From positions 868,001-932,000 of the forward strand of contig NZ_CP162006.1 in assembly GCF_040822085.1 (NCBI RefSeq): a stretch of 64,000 nucleotides of DNA, read 5' to 3'. The number at the start of each line of letters is the position of its first letter. Position 1 is the stretch's first letter. This stretch comes from Rhodoferax sp. WC2427 (GTDB taxonomy: Bacteria; Pseudomonadota; Gammaproteobacteria; Burkholderiales; Burkholderiaceae_C). This document shows, in pieces, positions 35,969-46,071 of this stretch. The position numbers were made by a program, and so were the translations under genes. The notes beneath the pieces were generated by a model that did not search any database, had not been told where the DNA came from, and saw only the letters and a list, made by a program, of their open reading frames with translations.

Positions 35969-37006
35969 TTATCTTCCTGCCGCGGCTGTGGCCAGGGCGG
36001 CCAGGGTTTCATCGACCTGCGGCAGCTCCACGGCCTTCATCTGGCCTTGCACATCCTGCAGCAGGGTTGCCATGGTTTGGGTTTTGCGCGAGGCGGGGTC
36101 GAAATACTTGTTCAGCGCGGCGGCGGCAGCGTTCAGGTCGGTGCGGGCCGAGGCCAGCTGGCGCGCCAGCAGACCCAGGCGGGCATTCAGGAGCTTGAGC
36201 TTGAGGTTTTCGCGCAGAAAGAAGGTTTGTTCGGGCGACAGCAGGGCCGCCTCGGGCTGTTCGATACGGCTCACGCGCAGCAGCTTGCGGGCTTCCTGGT
36301 GCACCACGTCGAGCGCGCGCTGCCACCATTCGGCGGCCAGCGGCGGTGTGGCTTTGCCTGCGCCCACGGCAGAGGCGACCACCACGGCGTTGACGGTGGG
36401 CAAGTCGTCCACCTGGCGCACCAGTTCGTCCAGCTTGACCAGCAGGCCCGGGGTGTCGGTGGTGGTGGCGGCTTTGATGCGCTCGGTGTCGTGGGCAATG
36501 GCGCGCTGCAGCGGCGCCAGGCGCGGCTGGGCGGCGCGGGTGACGCGGTCGTCGGCGCTTTTCAGGGCGGCCAGCAGGGGCTCGATGCTGCCGGTGAGCT
36601 GGGCCTGTTGCTGGGCCAGGCGCACCGAGGATTCGATATCGACCACCAGGTTTTCGTCGCGCGAGCGCGACAGGCTCTGCATCAGGTCTTCGAGCTGGGT
36701 GCGCTGCAGGGTGGTTTCGCTGACGCGGGCATCGGTGACGGCCTGGCGCGCGGCGATGTCGCGGGCCTGGTCTTGTGCCTGGCGGGCGATGGTGCGGGCT
36801 TCGACCGCCTGGGTTCCGGCATCGGCGCTTTGGCGGGCCAGCTGTTCCTGGATGTGGCTGAGTTTTTGCCACAACATGCCGCTGCTGACCAGGGCCAGCA
36901 CGGCTACGCCGCCAGCCACCAGGGTCAGCATGCCGGACCCTTTGGCGGGCGGTGCGACTGCCGGGAGGGGGGAGGCGGATGTTTCGGGGGGCAGCTCGGC
37001 ATTCAT
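35969..37006 (-). CDS. hemX: HemX-like membrane protein (uroporphyrinogen-III methyltransferase-like domain family)
   Basis: A 345-residue single-pass protein: a short cytoplasmic Pro-rich N-terminus, one membrane helix (about 26-46, MLTLVAGGVAVLALVSSGML), then a periplasmic coiled-coil region rich in Gln/Ala/Arg (about 50-130) and a helical C-domain. The call rests on this layout and on the position between hemD and hemY. Despite older naming no methyltransferase motif is present. The start overlaps the hemD stop (ATGA). Confidence 0.92.
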   Translation of the reverse strand: MNAELPPETSASPLPAVAPPAKGSGMLTLVAGGVAVLALVSSGMLWQKLSHIQEQLARQSADAGTQAVEARTIARQAQDQARDIAARQAVTDARVSETTLQRTQLEDLMQSLSRSRDENLVVDIESSVRLAQQQAQLTGSIEPLLAALKSADDRVTRAAQPRLAPLQRAIAHDTERIKAATTTDTPGLLVKLDELVRQVDDLPTVNAVVVASAVGAGKATPPLAAEWWQRALDVVHQEARKLLRVSRIEQPEAALLSPEQTFFLRENLKLKLLNARLGLLARQLASARTDLNAAAAALNKYFDPASRKTQTMATLLQDVQGQMKAVELPQVDETLAALATAAAGR

Positions 37007-37785
37007 GCCAGCGATTCTATCGAGGCCACTATGTCGGCCAGCAGAGGACGTGACTCGCAAACAACACCAAAACCCGCACGCCGCGCGGCCTGCGCGATGC
37101 GGCCATGGGTGGCCACGGCGCGGGCGGTGCGGAAATCCTGGCCAGGCAACAGGGTTTGCAGGTGCGCGATGGCCTCGGAGCTGCTGAAAAGCCAGACGCT
37201 GCCGTCGCCACAGGCCTGCTGGGCCTGGCGGAGCTGGTCGGGGCTGAACACCGGCGCGCGGCGCTCGTACGCCACCACGGTGTCGAGTTGCGCCCCGGCG
37301 GCGGCCAGTTGCTCGGCCAGCCAGCTGCGTCCCGCGGCCTCACCCGTGTGGTCGCTGCCACGTACCACCAGGATGCGGCTGCCCGGCTGCACCTGGGGGG
37401 CGACGATGTGCCAGAGGGCTTCGGAGTCGAACTGGCCCGCGGCGGCATCCGGTGCATCGATCTGGTCGGCCGCCACGCCCGCCTGGCGCAGCGCTGCCAC
37501 GGTGCCAGGCCCGGTGGCCCATGCTCTTGTATTGATAGTTGCTTGCGCTTGTTCTATAAGCGCAGAGGCCTGATTTGATGCATAAAAATGTTGTACCGCG
37601 TTGCCGCTGACGAACATGGCTGCCTGGTAGTGGGCCATGTTTTGCCAGGCTTGTTGCACCGCAAGCGCATTGGCTGCGGGCGCGATGGCGATCAGGGGCA
37701 GGGTGGTGGCCTGCAGGCCCTGTTTGAGCAGCTCGCGCACCCAGCGCTGGGCATCTTGCGCAGGCCGGGTGACGATGACGTGCAT
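37003..37785 (-). CDS. hemD: Uroporphyrinogen-III synthase
   Basis: A 260-residue two-domain enzyme closing the tetrapyrrole ring with inversion of ring D. Conserved elements: VIVTRPAQDAQRW at the start, FVSGNAVQHF (domain 1 hinge), SRILVVRGSD, VVAYERR and VWLFSSSEAI. Residues 68-86 (YASNQASALIEQAQATINT) are encoded by a clear copy of the dispersed repeat, in the connector after domain-1 strand. It lies 5 bp after hemC and is ATGA-coupled to hemX. Confidence 0.94.
   Translation of the reverse strand: MHVIVTRPAQDAQRWVRELLKQGLQATTLPLIAIAPAANALAVQQAWQNMAHYQAAMFVSGNAVQHFYASNQASALIEQAQATINTRAWATGPGTVAALRQAGVAADQIDAPDAAAGQFDSEALWHIVAPQVQPGSRILVVRGSDHTGEAAGRSWLAEQLAAAGAQLDTVVAYERRAPVFSPDQLRQAQQACGDGSVWLFSSSEAIAHLQTLLPGQDFRTARAVATHGRIAQAARRAGFGVVCESRPLLADIVASIESLA
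37528..37582 (+). repeat. Dispersed repeat copy translated within hemD
   Basis: On the plus strand TATTGATAGTTGCTTGCGC, then TTGTTCTATAAGCGCAGAG, then GCCTGATTTGATGC. It is among the best-preserved copies although hemD is read through it on the opposite strand. Confidence 0.8.
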
Positions 37786-37790
37786 GGCCT

Positions 37791-38747
37791 TCAGCCTGCG
37801 CCGCCCGCCCGCAACTGCGCGGCTACCTGCTCGCCGAGCGCCGTTGCAGTGGCCAGGTCGCGAATGGCGGCCTGCGCGTGGGCGGTGACCAGTGGCGCGG
37901 GCTGGTCGGCATCGCCCCAGGCCGCATGGATCACCAGCTGGTCATCCACCCAGGTGGCAAACGCGGCCAGCGGCATGGAGCAACTGCCGCCCATGCTGCG
38001 GCTGACGGCGCGCTCGGCGGCCACGGCCTGCCAGGTGGCGCTATGGGCCAGCGGGGCCAGGGCGGCCACCAGATCGGCCCGGTCGGCGCGGATTTCGATG
38101 CCGAGGGCACCTTGCCCGGCGGCGGGCAGCATGGCGGTGGTGGCAAAGCGGCTGCGGATGCGCTCGGGCAGGCCCAGGCGCATCAGCCCGGCGCTGGCCA
38201 GCACGATGGCATCGAACTGGCCCTCGTCGAGCTTGCGCAAGCGGGTGTCCAGGTTGCCGCGCAGCGGAGCGATCTGCAGATCCGGGCGCAGGGCGCGCAG
38301 CAGCACGGTGCGGCGCAGGCTGGAGGTGCCGACCACGCCGCCCTGGGGCACATCGGCCAGGGTGGCGTAGCGGTTGGACACAAAGGCGTCGCTGGGGTCT
38401 TCGCGCTCCAGCACACAGGCCAGGGCAAAGCCCTCGGGCAGGTCCATGGGCACGTCTTTGAGCGAATGCACGGCGATGTCGGCGCGGCCTTCTTCCAGCG
38501 CCACTTCCAGCTCTTTCACAAACAGGCCCTTGCCGCCGACCTTGCTCAGCGAGCGGTCCAGGATCTGGTCGCCGCGCGTGGTCATGCCCAGCAAGGTGAC
38601 GCTGTGGCCGCGCTGCTGCAGCAGCGACTGGACGTGTTCGGCCTGCCAGAGGGCCAGACGGCTCTCGCGGGTGGCGATGGTGATGTGCAAGGAGGGGGTG
38701 CTCAAACCGGTAACCTGTTGGTAATTTTCAGAAGAAATTGAAGGCAT
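37791..38747 (-). CDS. hemC: Porphobilinogen deaminase (hydroxymethylbilane synthase)
   Basis: A 318-residue enzyme polymerising four porphobilinogens. The dipyrromethane cofactor Cys is C256 in [24 protein letters not shown] start (here [18 protein letters not shown]), [20 protein letters not shown] and [14 protein letters not shown] with the catalytic Asp are conserved. The ATG at 38747 adds about 14 residues compared with E. coli. It heads hemCDXY and is divergent from ppc over 68 bp. Confidence 0.96.
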   Translation of the reverse strand: MPSISSENYQQVTGLSTPSLHITIATRESRLALWQAEHVQSLLQQRGHSVTLLGMTTRGDQILDRSLSKVGGKGLFVKELEVALEEGRADIAVHSLKDVPMDLPEGFALACVLEREDPSDAFVSNRYATLADVPQGGVVGTSSLRRTVLLRALRPDLQIAPLRGNLDTRLRKLDEGQFDAIVLASAGLMRLGLPERIRSRFATTAMLPAAGQGALGIEIRADRADLVAALAPLAHSATWQAVAAERAVSRSMGGSCSMPLAAFATWVDDQLVIHAAWGDADQPAPLVTAHAQAAIRDLATATALGEQVAAQLRAGGAG

Positions 38748-38815
38748 TTCAGGGGAAGTTGGATGCTAGCATGGGGTTTGTCCGACCCTTTTAAGCACAT
38801 TTAGGAAGTTCACGC

Positions 38816-41704
38816 ATGACCACGGCAGATTCTCCCAGCGTCCCCAAGTCCGCCAAAGTGGCAGGGGCCAAGGCTACTCCAGCCAAGGTCGCTCCCACGG
38901 CGACCCGTTCGGCCAGCCGCGAAAAGGCGAACGAGCGGCCTCTGGTTGAAGATATCCGCCTGCTGGGCCGTATTCTGGGTGATGTGATCCGTGAGCAAGA
39001 GGGCGATGCCGCATTTGAGCTGGTCGAGCAGGTGCGCAAGCTGTCGGTGGCCTTCCGCCGCGATGCCGATGCCGAGGCCGACAAGGCACTCAAAAAGCTG
39101 CTCAAGGCCCTGACCGGCGACCAGACGGTGAGCGTCATGCGCGCCTTCACCTATTTCAGCCACCTGGCCAACCTGGCCGAAGACCGCCACCATATCCGCC
39201 GCCGCGCGGTGCATGAGCGTGCGGGCGACACCCAGGAAGGCAGCATCGAAGTGGCGCTGTCGCGTTTGCGCTGGGCCGGCATTTCCCCCAAAACCATCGC
39301 GCAGACCCTGGCCCACGCCTACGTGGCTCCGGTGCTCACCGCCCACCCCACCGAAGTGCAGCGTAAGAGCATTCTGGATGCCGAGCGCGATATTGCCCGG
39401 CTGCTGACAGTGCGCGACACCCTGCGCGAACGCACCCTGGTCGGCACCACCAAAGACGCCCTGGCGCCGCGCGAACTGGCCACCAACGAGGCGCAGTTAC
39501 GGGCCCGCGTCATGCAGCTGTGGCAAACCCGCCTGCTGCGCATGAACAAATTGACCGTGGCCGACGAGATCGAGAATGCGCTGAGCTACTACGAATCGAC
39601 CTTTTTGCGCGAGATCCCCAAGATCTACGCCGACCTGGAAGGCGCCCTGGGCGACCACCCGGTGCACAGCTTCCTGCGCATGGGCCAGTGGATTGGTGGC
39701 GACCGCGACGGCAACCCGAATGTGAGCGCCCAGACGCTGGAATACGCGCTGCGCCGCCAGGCCGACGTGGCCCTGCGCCACTACCTGACCGAGGTGCACT
39801 ACCTGGGCGGCGAGCTGTCGCTGTCGGCGGGCCTGGTGGGCATGACGCCGGAGATGCAGGCGCTGGCTGCCAGCTCGCCCGACACCAATGTGCACCGCCA
39901 GGACGAGCCCTACCGTCTGGCCCTGACCGGCATCTACGCCCGCCTGGCCGCCACCCTGAAGGGCCTGACCGGGGGCGACGCCGCCCGCCACGCCGTTGCG
40001 CCGCAAAACCCCTACCTGCTGGCCGAAGACTTTCTGGCCGACCTGCGCACCATTGAAGGCTCGTTGCTGGCCAACCACGGTGCCACCCTGGCGGCCGAGC
40101 GTCTGCACCCGCTGATCCGTGCGGTGGAGGTGTTTGGCTTCCATCTGGCCACGGTCGACTTGCGCCAAAGCTCGGACAAGCACGAGGAAGTGGTCGCCGA
40201 GCTGCTGGCCACGGCCCGCATCCAGGCCGACTACTCGGCGCTCGACGAAATGGCCAAGCGCACACTGCTGATGGGGCTGCTCAACGACGCCCGCCCGCTG
40301 CGCGTGGTGGGGGCCAGCTATTCCGAGCACACCTGCAAGGAAATCGCGATTTTCGAGGCGGCCCGCGAGTCCCGCGCCCGCTACGGCGTGCAGGCGATTC
40401 GCCACTACATCATCAGCCACACCGAGACGGTGAGCGACCTGCTGGAAGTGCTGCTGCTGCAAAAAGAAGTGGGGCTGATGCACCGCACGCTGGACAACAA
40501 GGCCACTGCCGACCTGATCGTGGTGCCACTGTTTGAAACCATCGAGGATTTGCGCAACGCCGCGCCCATCATGCGCGAGTTCTACGCCCTGCCCGGCATG
40601 GCCGAACTGGTGCAGCGCAGCGGCGCCGAGCAGGACATCATGCTGGGCTACTCCGACAGCAACAAGGACGGCGGCATCTTCACCAGCAACTGGGAGCTGT
40701 ACCGCGCCGAAATCGCCCTGGTGGACTTGTTTGACCAACTGGCCAACAGCCACAACATCACCCTGCGCATGTTCCATGGCCGCGGCGGCACGGTGGGCCG
40801 GGGCGGTGGCCCCAGCTACCAGGCCATCCTGGCCCAGCCCCCCGGCACGGTGCGCGGCCAGATCCGCCTGACCGAGCAGGGCGAAGTCATCGGCTCCAAG
40901 TACGCCAACCCCGAGATTGGCCGCCGCAACCTGGAAACCCTGGTGGCCGCCACCCTGGAAGCCACGCTGCTGCAGCCAACCAAGTCCGCCACACCGGCAT
41001 TTTTGAAGGCAGCGGCGCAGCTGTCTACCGCCAGCATGGCCGCGTACCGGGCACTGGTGTACGAAACCCCGGGTTTCACCAACTACTTTTTCGAGTCCAC
41101 CCCGCTGCGCGAGATTGCCGAGCTCAACATCGGCTCGCGCCCCGCGGCCCGCAAGCCGTCGCAAAAGATCGAAGACCTGCGCGCAATTCCCTGGGGCTTC
41201 AGCTGGGGCCAGTGCCGCCTGACCTTGCCAGGCTGGTTCGGCTTTGGTTCGGCGGTGGAGGCGTTTTTGAACGAAAACGGCCCTGCAGGCAGAAAAGACG
41301 CGCTGGGAGTGCTACAAAAAATGTACCGCCAGTGGCCCTTCTTCAGCACCTTGCTGAGTAATATGGACATGGTGCTGGCCAAAAGCGACCTGGCCCTGGC
41401 CTCGCGCTATGCCGAGTTGGTGAGCGATGCCAAGCTGCGCAAGCGCATTTTTGCCAACATTGAGGCCGAGTGGCACCGCACCGCCAACGCGCTGACCCAG
41501 ATCACCGGTGAAAAGCAGCGCCTGTCGGGCAACGCCTCGCTGCAGCGCTCCATCCGCCACCGGTTTCCCTACATCGACCCGCTGCACCACCTGCAGGTCG
41601 AACTGGTGCGCCGCTACCGGGCCGGGCAGAGCGACGAGCGGGTGCAGATCGGCATCCACATTTCCATCAACGGCATTGCGGCGGCGCTGCGCAACACCGG
41701 TTAA
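38816..41704 (+). CDS. ppc: Phosphoenolpyruvate carboxylase
   Basis: A 962-residue anaplerotic enzyme making oxaloacetate from PEP and bicarbonate. Catalytic H177 is in [13 protein letters not shown]. The second signature is [14 protein letters not shown] and the flexible loop [14 protein letters not shown]. About 60 extra N-terminal residues (Ser/Ala/Lys rich, [20 protein letters not shown]) are absent from E. coli PPC (883 aa) and look unstructured. The C-terminal NTG is canonical. It has its own terminator before manC. Confidence 0.97.
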   Translation: MTTADSPSVPKSAKVAGAKATPAKVAPTATRSASREKANERPLVEDIRLLGRILGDVIREQEGDAAFELVEQVRKLSVAFRRDADAEADKALKKLLKALTGDQTVSVMRAFTYFSHLANLAEDRHHIRRRAVHERAGDTQEGSIEVALSRLRWAGISPKTIAQTLAHAYVAPVLTAHPTEVQRKSILDAERDIARLLTVRDTLRERTLVGTTKDALAPRELATNEAQLRARVMQLWQTRLLRMNKLTVADEIENALSYYESTFLREIPKIYADLEGALGDHPVHSFLRMGQWIGGDRDGNPNVSAQTLEYALRRQADVALRHYLTEVHYLGGELSLSAGLVGMTPEMQALAASSPDTNVHRQDEPYRLALTGIYARLAATLKGLTGGDAARHAVAPQNPYLLAEDFLADLRTIEGSLLANHGATLAAERLHPLIRAVEVFGFHLATVDLRQSSDKHEEVVAELLATARIQADYSALDEMAKRTLLMGLLNDARPLRVVGASYSEHTCKEIAIFEAARESRARYGVQAIRHYIISHTETVSDLLEVLLLQKEVGLMHRTLDNKATADLIVVPLFETIEDLRNAAPIMREFYALPGMAELVQRSGAEQDIMLGYSDSNKDGGIFTSNWELYRAEIALVDLFDQLANSHNITLRMFHGRGGTVGRGGGPSYQAILAQPPGTVRGQIRLTEQGEVIGSKYANPEIGRRNLETLVAATLEATLLQPTKSATPAFLKAAAQLSTASMAAYRALVYETPGFTNYFFESTPLREIAELNIGSRPAARKPSQKIEDLRAIPWGFSWGQCRLTLPGWFGFGSAVEAFLNENGPAGRKDALGVLQKMYRQWPFFSTLLSNMDMVLAKSDLALASRYAELVSDAKLRKRIFANIEAEWHRTANALTQITGEKQRLSGNASLQRSIRHRFPYIDPLHHLQVELVRRYRAGQSDERVQIGIHISINGIAAALRNTG

Positions 41705-41748
41705 AAGCGGCCAGGGCGCCACGGCGCGCCATGTTGCTCTGCAATAAT

Positions 41749-41794
41749 AAAAACCAACGGCCTCGGAACACGTTCTCAGGCCCTTGGTTTTTTT
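41749..41794 (+). terminator. Terminator after ppc
   Basis: AAACCAACGGCCT pairs with AGGCCCTTGGTTT (one mismatch) and is followed by seven T; it ends 15 bp before the manC ATG. Confidence 0.8.
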
Positions 41795-41809
41795 ACCTTT
41801 TGGAGTTCT

Positions 41810-43246
41810 ATGCTGATCCAACCCGTTGTGCTCTCCGGTGGCTCCGGCACCCGCCTGTGGCCTTTGTCGCGCGAGAAATACCCCAAGCAGCTGCTGCCGC
41901 TGATCGGCGACGATTCGCTCCTGCAGGCCACGGTGCGCCGGGTGGAGGGACTGGGCCTGGGCACGCTGGCGGCGCCTATGGTGGTGTGCAACGAGGAGTA
42001 CCGCTTCGTCATCGCCGAGCAGCTGCGCCTGATGGGCCAGCCTGGGCGCATCGTGCTGGAGCCCACGGGGCGCAACACCGCACCGGCCCTGACGCTGGCC
42101 GCGCTGGCCGCCCTGCGCGACGGTGCCGACCCGGTGCTGCTGGTCATGCCGGCCGACCACGTGATCGTGGACAAACCCGCCTTCCAGTCCGTGGTGCGCC
42201 AGGGCGCGGCCTTGGCGGCAGAGGGCGCGGTGGTCACCTTTGGCATCACGCCCGACAGCCCCGAAACGGGCTACGGCTATATCCAGTCCGGTGCGCTGTA
42301 CGGCAACGGCGGCGCCTCCACCATCGCCCGGTTTGTGGAAAAACCCGACCAGGCCACCGCGCAAAGCTACCTGGACGCCGGCACCTATTCCTGGAACAGC
42401 GGCCTGTTCATGGTCAAGGCTTCGGTGTGGCTGGCGGCCATGGCCGTGTGCCGTGCCGACATCCTGGCCGCCTGCCAGACCGCCTGGGACGCGGGCAGCA
42501 CCGACGGTGAGTTTGTACGCGTGGGCAAAGAGCTGTTTTCCGCCTGCCCCAGCGACTCTATCGACTACGCGGTGATGGAGCGCATCGCCTCCGGCCAGGC
42601 CGGGTTGCCCCCGGGCGTGGTGATTCCGCTGGCCGCAGGCTGGTCCGACGTGGGCGCCTGGGATGCCCTGTGGCAAGTGCTGCCCAAGGACGATGCGGGC
42701 AACGTGGCCCAGGGCGACGTGCTGCTGCACGACTGCCGCAACACCCTGGCCCTGTCCGAAGGCCGCCTGATCGCCTGCGTGGGCGTGGACGACATCGTGG
42801 TGGTGGAAACCGCCGATGCCATCCTGGTGGCCCACAAGGACAAGACCCAGGACGTGAAAAAGATCGTCGAAAGCCTCAAGAAACAAGGCCGCTCCGAGGG
42901 CCAGCTGCACCGCAAGGTGTTCCGCCCCTGGGGCTGGTACGACAGTGTGGACAATGGCGCGCGCTTTCAGGTCAAGCGCATCGTGGTCAAGCCCGGCGGC
43001 ACCCTGTCGCTGCAAATGCACCACCACCGCGCCGAACACTGGATCGTGGTCTCCGGCACCGCCAAGGTCACCAAAGGCGACGAGACTTTTTTGGTCACCG
43101 AGAACGAATCCACCTACATCCCGCTGGGCACCACCCACCGGCTGGAAAACCCCGGCCGCGTCGAGCTGGAAATGATCGAGGTGCAATCCGGCAGCTACCT
43201 GGGTGAGGACGATATCGTCCGCTTTGAAGATGTCTATGGCCGCTAG
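41810..43246 (+). CDS. manC: Mannose-1-phosphate guanylyltransferase / mannose-6-phosphate isomerase
   Basis: A 478-residue two-domain enzyme feeding GDP-mannose into exopolysaccharide or LPS synthesis. The nucleotidyltransferase domain has GGSGTRLWPLSREKYPKQ (9-26), MPADHVI and FVEKPD. The C-terminal cupin isomerase domain (about 350-478) has RPWGWYD, HHHRAEHWIVVSGTA and LGTTHRLENPG. TTTTGGAG precedes the ATG. It overlaps the HAD gene downstream. No other sugar-nucleotide genes are nearby, so the polysaccharide is unknown. Confidence 0.95.
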   Translation: MLIQPVVLSGGSGTRLWPLSREKYPKQLLPLIGDDSLLQATVRRVEGLGLGTLAAPMVVCNEEYRFVIAEQLRLMGQPGRIVLEPTGRNTAPALTLAALAALRDGADPVLLVMPADHVIVDKPAFQSVVRQGAALAAEGAVVTFGITPDSPETGYGYIQSGALYGNGGASTIARFVEKPDQATAQSYLDAGTYSWNSGLFMVKASVWLAAMAVCRADILAACQTAWDAGSTDGEFVRVGKELFSACPSDSIDYAVMERIASGQAGLPPGVVIPLAAGWSDVGAWDALWQVLPKDDAGNVAQGDVLLHDCRNTLALSEGRLIACVGVDDIVVVETADAILVAHKDKTQDVKKIVESLKKQGRSEGQLHRKVFRPWGWYDSVDNGARFQVKRIVVKPGGTLSLQMHHHRAEHWIVVSGTAKVTKGDETFLVTENESTYIPLGTTHRLENPGRVELEMIEVQSGSYLGEDDIVRFEDVYGR

Positions 43247-43904
43247 CCAGGTCCGGCAATTTGATCTGATTGCCTTCGACTGGGACGGCACGCTGTTCGA
43301 TTCCACGGCCATCATCACCCGCAGCATCCAGGAGGCGGTGCGCGACGTGGGCGGCACCGTGCCCAGCGATGCAGCGGCTTCGTTCGTGATTGGCATGGAC
43401 TTGATTCCCGCCCTGGCCCACGCGGCACCCGATGTGCCTGCGTCCCAGCACGCGGCGCTGGGTGCGCGCTTCAACCACCACTACCGGGTGCACCAGCACG
43501 ACATCAGCCTGTTTACCGGGGTGCTGCCCATGCTGGCGGCATTGAAGGCGCGCCAGCACTGCCTGGCCGTGGCTACCGGCAAGTCGCGGCGCGGTCTGGA
43601 CGAGACCTTGCGGGCGGTGGAGCTGCACGGCCTGTTTGACGGCTCCCGCACTGCCGACGAAACCCTGGGCAAGCCGCATCCGCGCATGCTGCAGGAGCTG
43701 ATGCGCGAGTTTGGCGTGGCCCCCGAGCGCACCCTGATGGTGGGCGACACCACACACGACCTGCAAATGGCCGTCAACGCCGGTTGCGCCAGTGTGGGCG
43801 TGGGCTATGGCGCGCACGGCACCGAGGCGTTTGCGGCACTGCAGCCGCGGTTTGTGGCCCATTCCGTGGCCGAGCTGCATGCCTGGCTGCTGGCGCACGG
43901 CTGA
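43230..43904 (+). CDS. HAD-superfamily phosphatase, phosphoglycolate-phosphatase-like
   Basis: A 224-residue HAD hydrolase. The nucleophile motif is FDWDGTLFDS, motif II is AVATGKSRRGLDE, and motif IV is MVGDTTHDLQMA. The helical cap between them places it in the Gph/phosphonatase subgroup. In betaproteobacteria this homologue commonly sits with a Rieske ferredoxin and an SppA-like peptidase, as here. ATG at 43230 or 43236 overlaps the end of manC; either gives MAASQVRQFDLIAFDWD. The physiological substrate is not known. Confidence 0.88.
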   Translation: MSMAASQVRQFDLIAFDWDGTLFDSTAIITRSIQEAVRDVGGTVPSDAAASFVIGMDLIPALAHAAPDVPASQHAALGARFNHHYRVHQHDISLFTGVLPMLAALKARQHCLAVATGKSRRGLDETLRAVELHGLFDGSRTADETLGKPHPRMLQELMREFGVAPERTLMVGDTTHDLQMAVNAGCASVGVGYGAHGTEAFAALQPRFVAHSVAELHAWLLAHG

Positions 43905-43922
43905 TTTTGGGAGCCTGACACC

Positions 43923-44285
43923 ATGCAAGAAATTCCCCTGTGCAATGCGGCTGACCTGAGCGATGGTGGCGATGCCGTGCCGTTTGATGTGAGCTACCTG
44001 GGCGAGACCTGCCGGGCGTTTGCCATCCGCTACAACGGCCAGGCCCATGCCTACCTGAACCGCTGCACCCATGTTCCCATGGAGCTCGACTACCAGCCAA
44101 ACCGCATCTTTGACGATTCCGGCGAGTGGTTGCTGTGCGCCACCCACGGCGCGGCCTACCGGCCCGACACCGGCGAATGCGGTGGCGGCCCCTGCCGCGG
44201 CGGGCTGGTGAAGATAGCCCTTTCCGAATCCAGTGGGGTGGTGCGCTGGCATACTCGGGCGCAATTGCAACCTGTTGAGTTTTAA
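43923..44285 (+). CDS. Rieske [2Fe-2S] ferredoxin-like protein
   Basis: A 120-residue soluble protein with a Rieske fold. The ligands are in RCTHVPM (Cys-X-His) and LCATHGAAYRP (Cys-X2-His), with no membrane anchor and no disulfide cysteines, so it resembles ferredoxin components of dioxygenases rather than bc1 Rieske proteins. No oxygenase is nearby. It lies between the HAD phosphatase and sppA, 2 bp before the latter, so one operon is likely. Redox partner unknown. Confidence 0.9.
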   Translation: MQEIPLCNAADLSDGGDAVPFDVSYLGETCRAFAIRYNGQAHAYLNRCTHVPMELDYQPNRIFDDSGEWLLCATHGAAYRPDTGECGGGPCRGGLVKIALSESSGVVRWHTRAQLQPVEF

Positions 44286-44287
44286 CC

Positions 44288-45304
44288 ATGACCGACCCGA
44301 TCCTTCCCGGCGAATCCCCCGCCTCCGCGCCACCTGAGCGCTCTGCGGGGAGCCCGGCGGGCCGTAGCCCTACCGACACCCCTGGATGGGAGCGCGTGAC
44401 CCTGGAAAAACTGGCCTTTGCCGCCCTGGCCGAGCAAAAAACCGCCCGCCGCTGGCGCAATTTTGTCCGCCTGGCCTGGCTGGTGTGCCTGGTGGCCGCA
44501 GCGTGGATCGGCCTGTCGCGCACCACGCCCAGCACCGACAAAACCACCGCCCACACCGCCGTGGTGGAAATCAAGGGCGAAATCGCCTCGGGTGCGGATG
44601 CCAGCGCCGAATTTGTCGTAGCCGCCATGCGCAGCGCGTTCGAGGACGAGGGCGCCCAGGCCGTGGTCTTGCTGATCAACTCGCCAGGCGGTAGCCCGGT
44701 GCAGGCCGGCATCATCAATGACGAGATCTGGCGCCTCAAGAAGAAATACCACAAGCCGGTGTATGCCGTGGTGGAAGAAAGCTGCGCCTCGGCGGCCTAC
44801 TACATCGCCGTGGCTGCCGACCAGATTTTTGTCGACAAGGCCAGCATCGTCGGCAGCATCGGCGTGCTGATGGACGGTTTTGGCTTCACCGGACTGATGG
44901 ACAAGCTGGGTGTGGAGCGCCGCCTGATGACGGCGGGCGAAAACAAGGGCTTTTTGGACCCGTTCAGCCCCCAATCCGACAAACAACGGGCCTTCGCCCA
45001 GAGCATGCTGGACCAGATCCATACGCAGTTCATCGACGCAGTCAAGGCCGGGCGTGGCAAGCGCCTGCACGAAACCCCGGAAACCTTCAGCGGCCTGTTC
45101 TGGAGCGGCCAGCAGGCGGTGGAAATGGGCCTGGCCGACCACCTGGGCAACCTGGATTACGTGGCCCGCGAGGTCGTCAAGGCCGAAGAGCTGGTGGACT
45201 ACACCCGCCGCGAGAACGTGGCCGAGCGCCTGGCCAAGCGTTTTGGCGCCGCCATGGGCGAAGGCTCGGTGCGCGCGCTGCAGCGCGTACCCGCCTTGCG
45301 TTAA
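44288..45304 (+). CDS. sppA: Signal peptide peptidase SppA-like (S49 family)
   Basis: A 338-residue membrane-anchored serine protease of the short 36K SppA type. A cytoplasmic N-terminus of about 55 residues precedes one membrane helix (about 60-76, LAWLVCLVAAAWIGLS). The Ser-Lys dyad is S168 (ESCASAAYYIA) and K220 (GENKGFLDPF). INSPGGSPVQAG and GSIGVLMDGFGF are family motifs. Residues about 8-33 are Pro/Ser/Ala rich and encoded by a GC-rich stretch similar to the motif at 22660. It ends 5 bp from the convergent methylase gene. Confidence 0.9.
   Translation: MTDPILPGESPASAPPERSAGSPAGRSPTDTPGWERVTLEKLAFAALAEQKTARRWRNFVRLAWLVCLVAAAWIGLSRTTPSTDKTTAHTAVVEIKGEIASGADASAEFVVAAMRSAFEDEGAQAVVLLINSPGGSPVQAGIINDEIWRLKKKYHKPVYAVVEESCASAAYYIAVAADQIFVDKASIVGSIGVLMDGFGFTGLMDKLGVERRLMTAGENKGFLDPFSPQSDKQRAFAQSMLDQIHTQFIDAVKAGRGKRLHETPETFSGLFWSGQQAVEMGLADHLGNLDYVAREVVKAEELVDYTRRENVAERLAKRFGAAMGEGSVRALQRVPALR
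44318..44360 (+). repeat. Possible GC-rich repeat remnant in the sppA N-terminus
   Basis: CCTGAGCGCTCTGCGGGG followed by AGCCCGGCGGGCC parallels CCCTGAGGGGG and CGGCCCGGCGGGAG at 22660-22720. It encodes a low-complexity part of the N-terminal tail. Similarity is partial. Confidence 0.3.
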
Positions 45305-45309
45305 AAATC

Positions 45310-46071
45310 CTAACGGCCGATCGCAAACACGGCGGGCTGGTCAGTGACCAGACCCGCCTTGTTTTTTTGCCGCCAGCCTTTGACGGTGTCGCTGACCGTG
45401 CGGGGGGCGGCCAAAGTCATGCCGCTGCTGACGGCCAAACGCGTGTTTTGCTGCAAAGTCTGTAGCAGACCTTGTAGCAGGGATGCGTTGCGGTAGGGTG
45501 TTTCAATGAAAATCTGGGTCTGACCGGTTTTCAGCGCCAGGGCCTCCAGTTCGCGGATTTTCTGGCTACGTTCCGGCTCCGCCTGGGGCACGTAGCCGAC
45601 AAACGCAAAGTTCTGCCCGTTCAAACCGCTGGCGGCCAGCGCCAGCAGCAGCGACACCGGCCCCACCAGCACCACCACTTCCAGCCCCAGCTCGTGCGCG
45701 GCACGCACCACCGACGAACCCGGGTCGGCCACTGCGGGCATGCCCGCTTCGCTGACCAGCCCGATGTCCATCCCCTGCAAGGCGGCAGCCAGCAGCGGCT
45801 TGGCATCGAAGTTGCCGCTGTGGTCGCCTTTCTTGTGCACTTCGCGCGGCAGCTCCTGGATCTGCAAGGCCTGCAGGGGCTGGGCCAGGGGCACCAGTGC
45901 ATCCACCCGCTTCAGGTAGGCGCGGGTGGTCTTGGCGTTTTCACAGACCCAGTGCTGCAGCCGAGCGGCCACGCGCAAGGTGCCCAACGGCATCACGTCG
46001 TCCAGTGGCGTCTGCGTGGTGCAGCCGAAATCCAGCGGAGCGGGGACCAGGTACAGTTTTCCGGGGGTCAT
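45310..46071 (-). CDS. SAM-dependent methyltransferase of the RsmI/tetrapyrrole methylase family
   Basis: A 253-residue protein of the tetrapyrrole methylase superfamily. KLYLVPAPLDFG at the start, VSEAGMPAVADPGSSVVRAA in the middle and FVGYVPQ with FIETPYRN later correspond to RsmI motifs. RsmI modifies the ribose of C1402 in 16S rRNA. It is shorter and more diverged than E. coli RsmI (286 aa), with an insertion in the N-terminal third (HKKGDHSGNFDAKPLL), so a second true rsmI may exist elsewhere. The start overlaps the maf stop (ATGA), and it converges on sppA. Confidence 0.85.
   Translation of the reverse strand: MTPGKLYLVPAPLDFGCTTQTPLDDVMPLGTLRVAARLQHWVCENAKTTRAYLKRVDALVPLAQPLQALQIQELPREVHKKGDHSGNFDAKPLLAAALQGMDIGLVSEAGMPAVADPGSSVVRAAHELGLEVVVLVGPVSLLLALAASGLNGQNFAFVGYVPQAEPERSQKIRELEALALKTGQTQIFIETPYRNASLLQGLLQTLQQNTRLAVSSGMTLAAPRTVSDTVKGWRQKNKAGLVTDQPAVFAIGR

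Noticed and set aside
41312-43474. A 720-codon open frame antisense to ppc end and manC
   Set aside because: It crosses a terminator and two sense genes with catalytic motifs; a codon-bias shadow.
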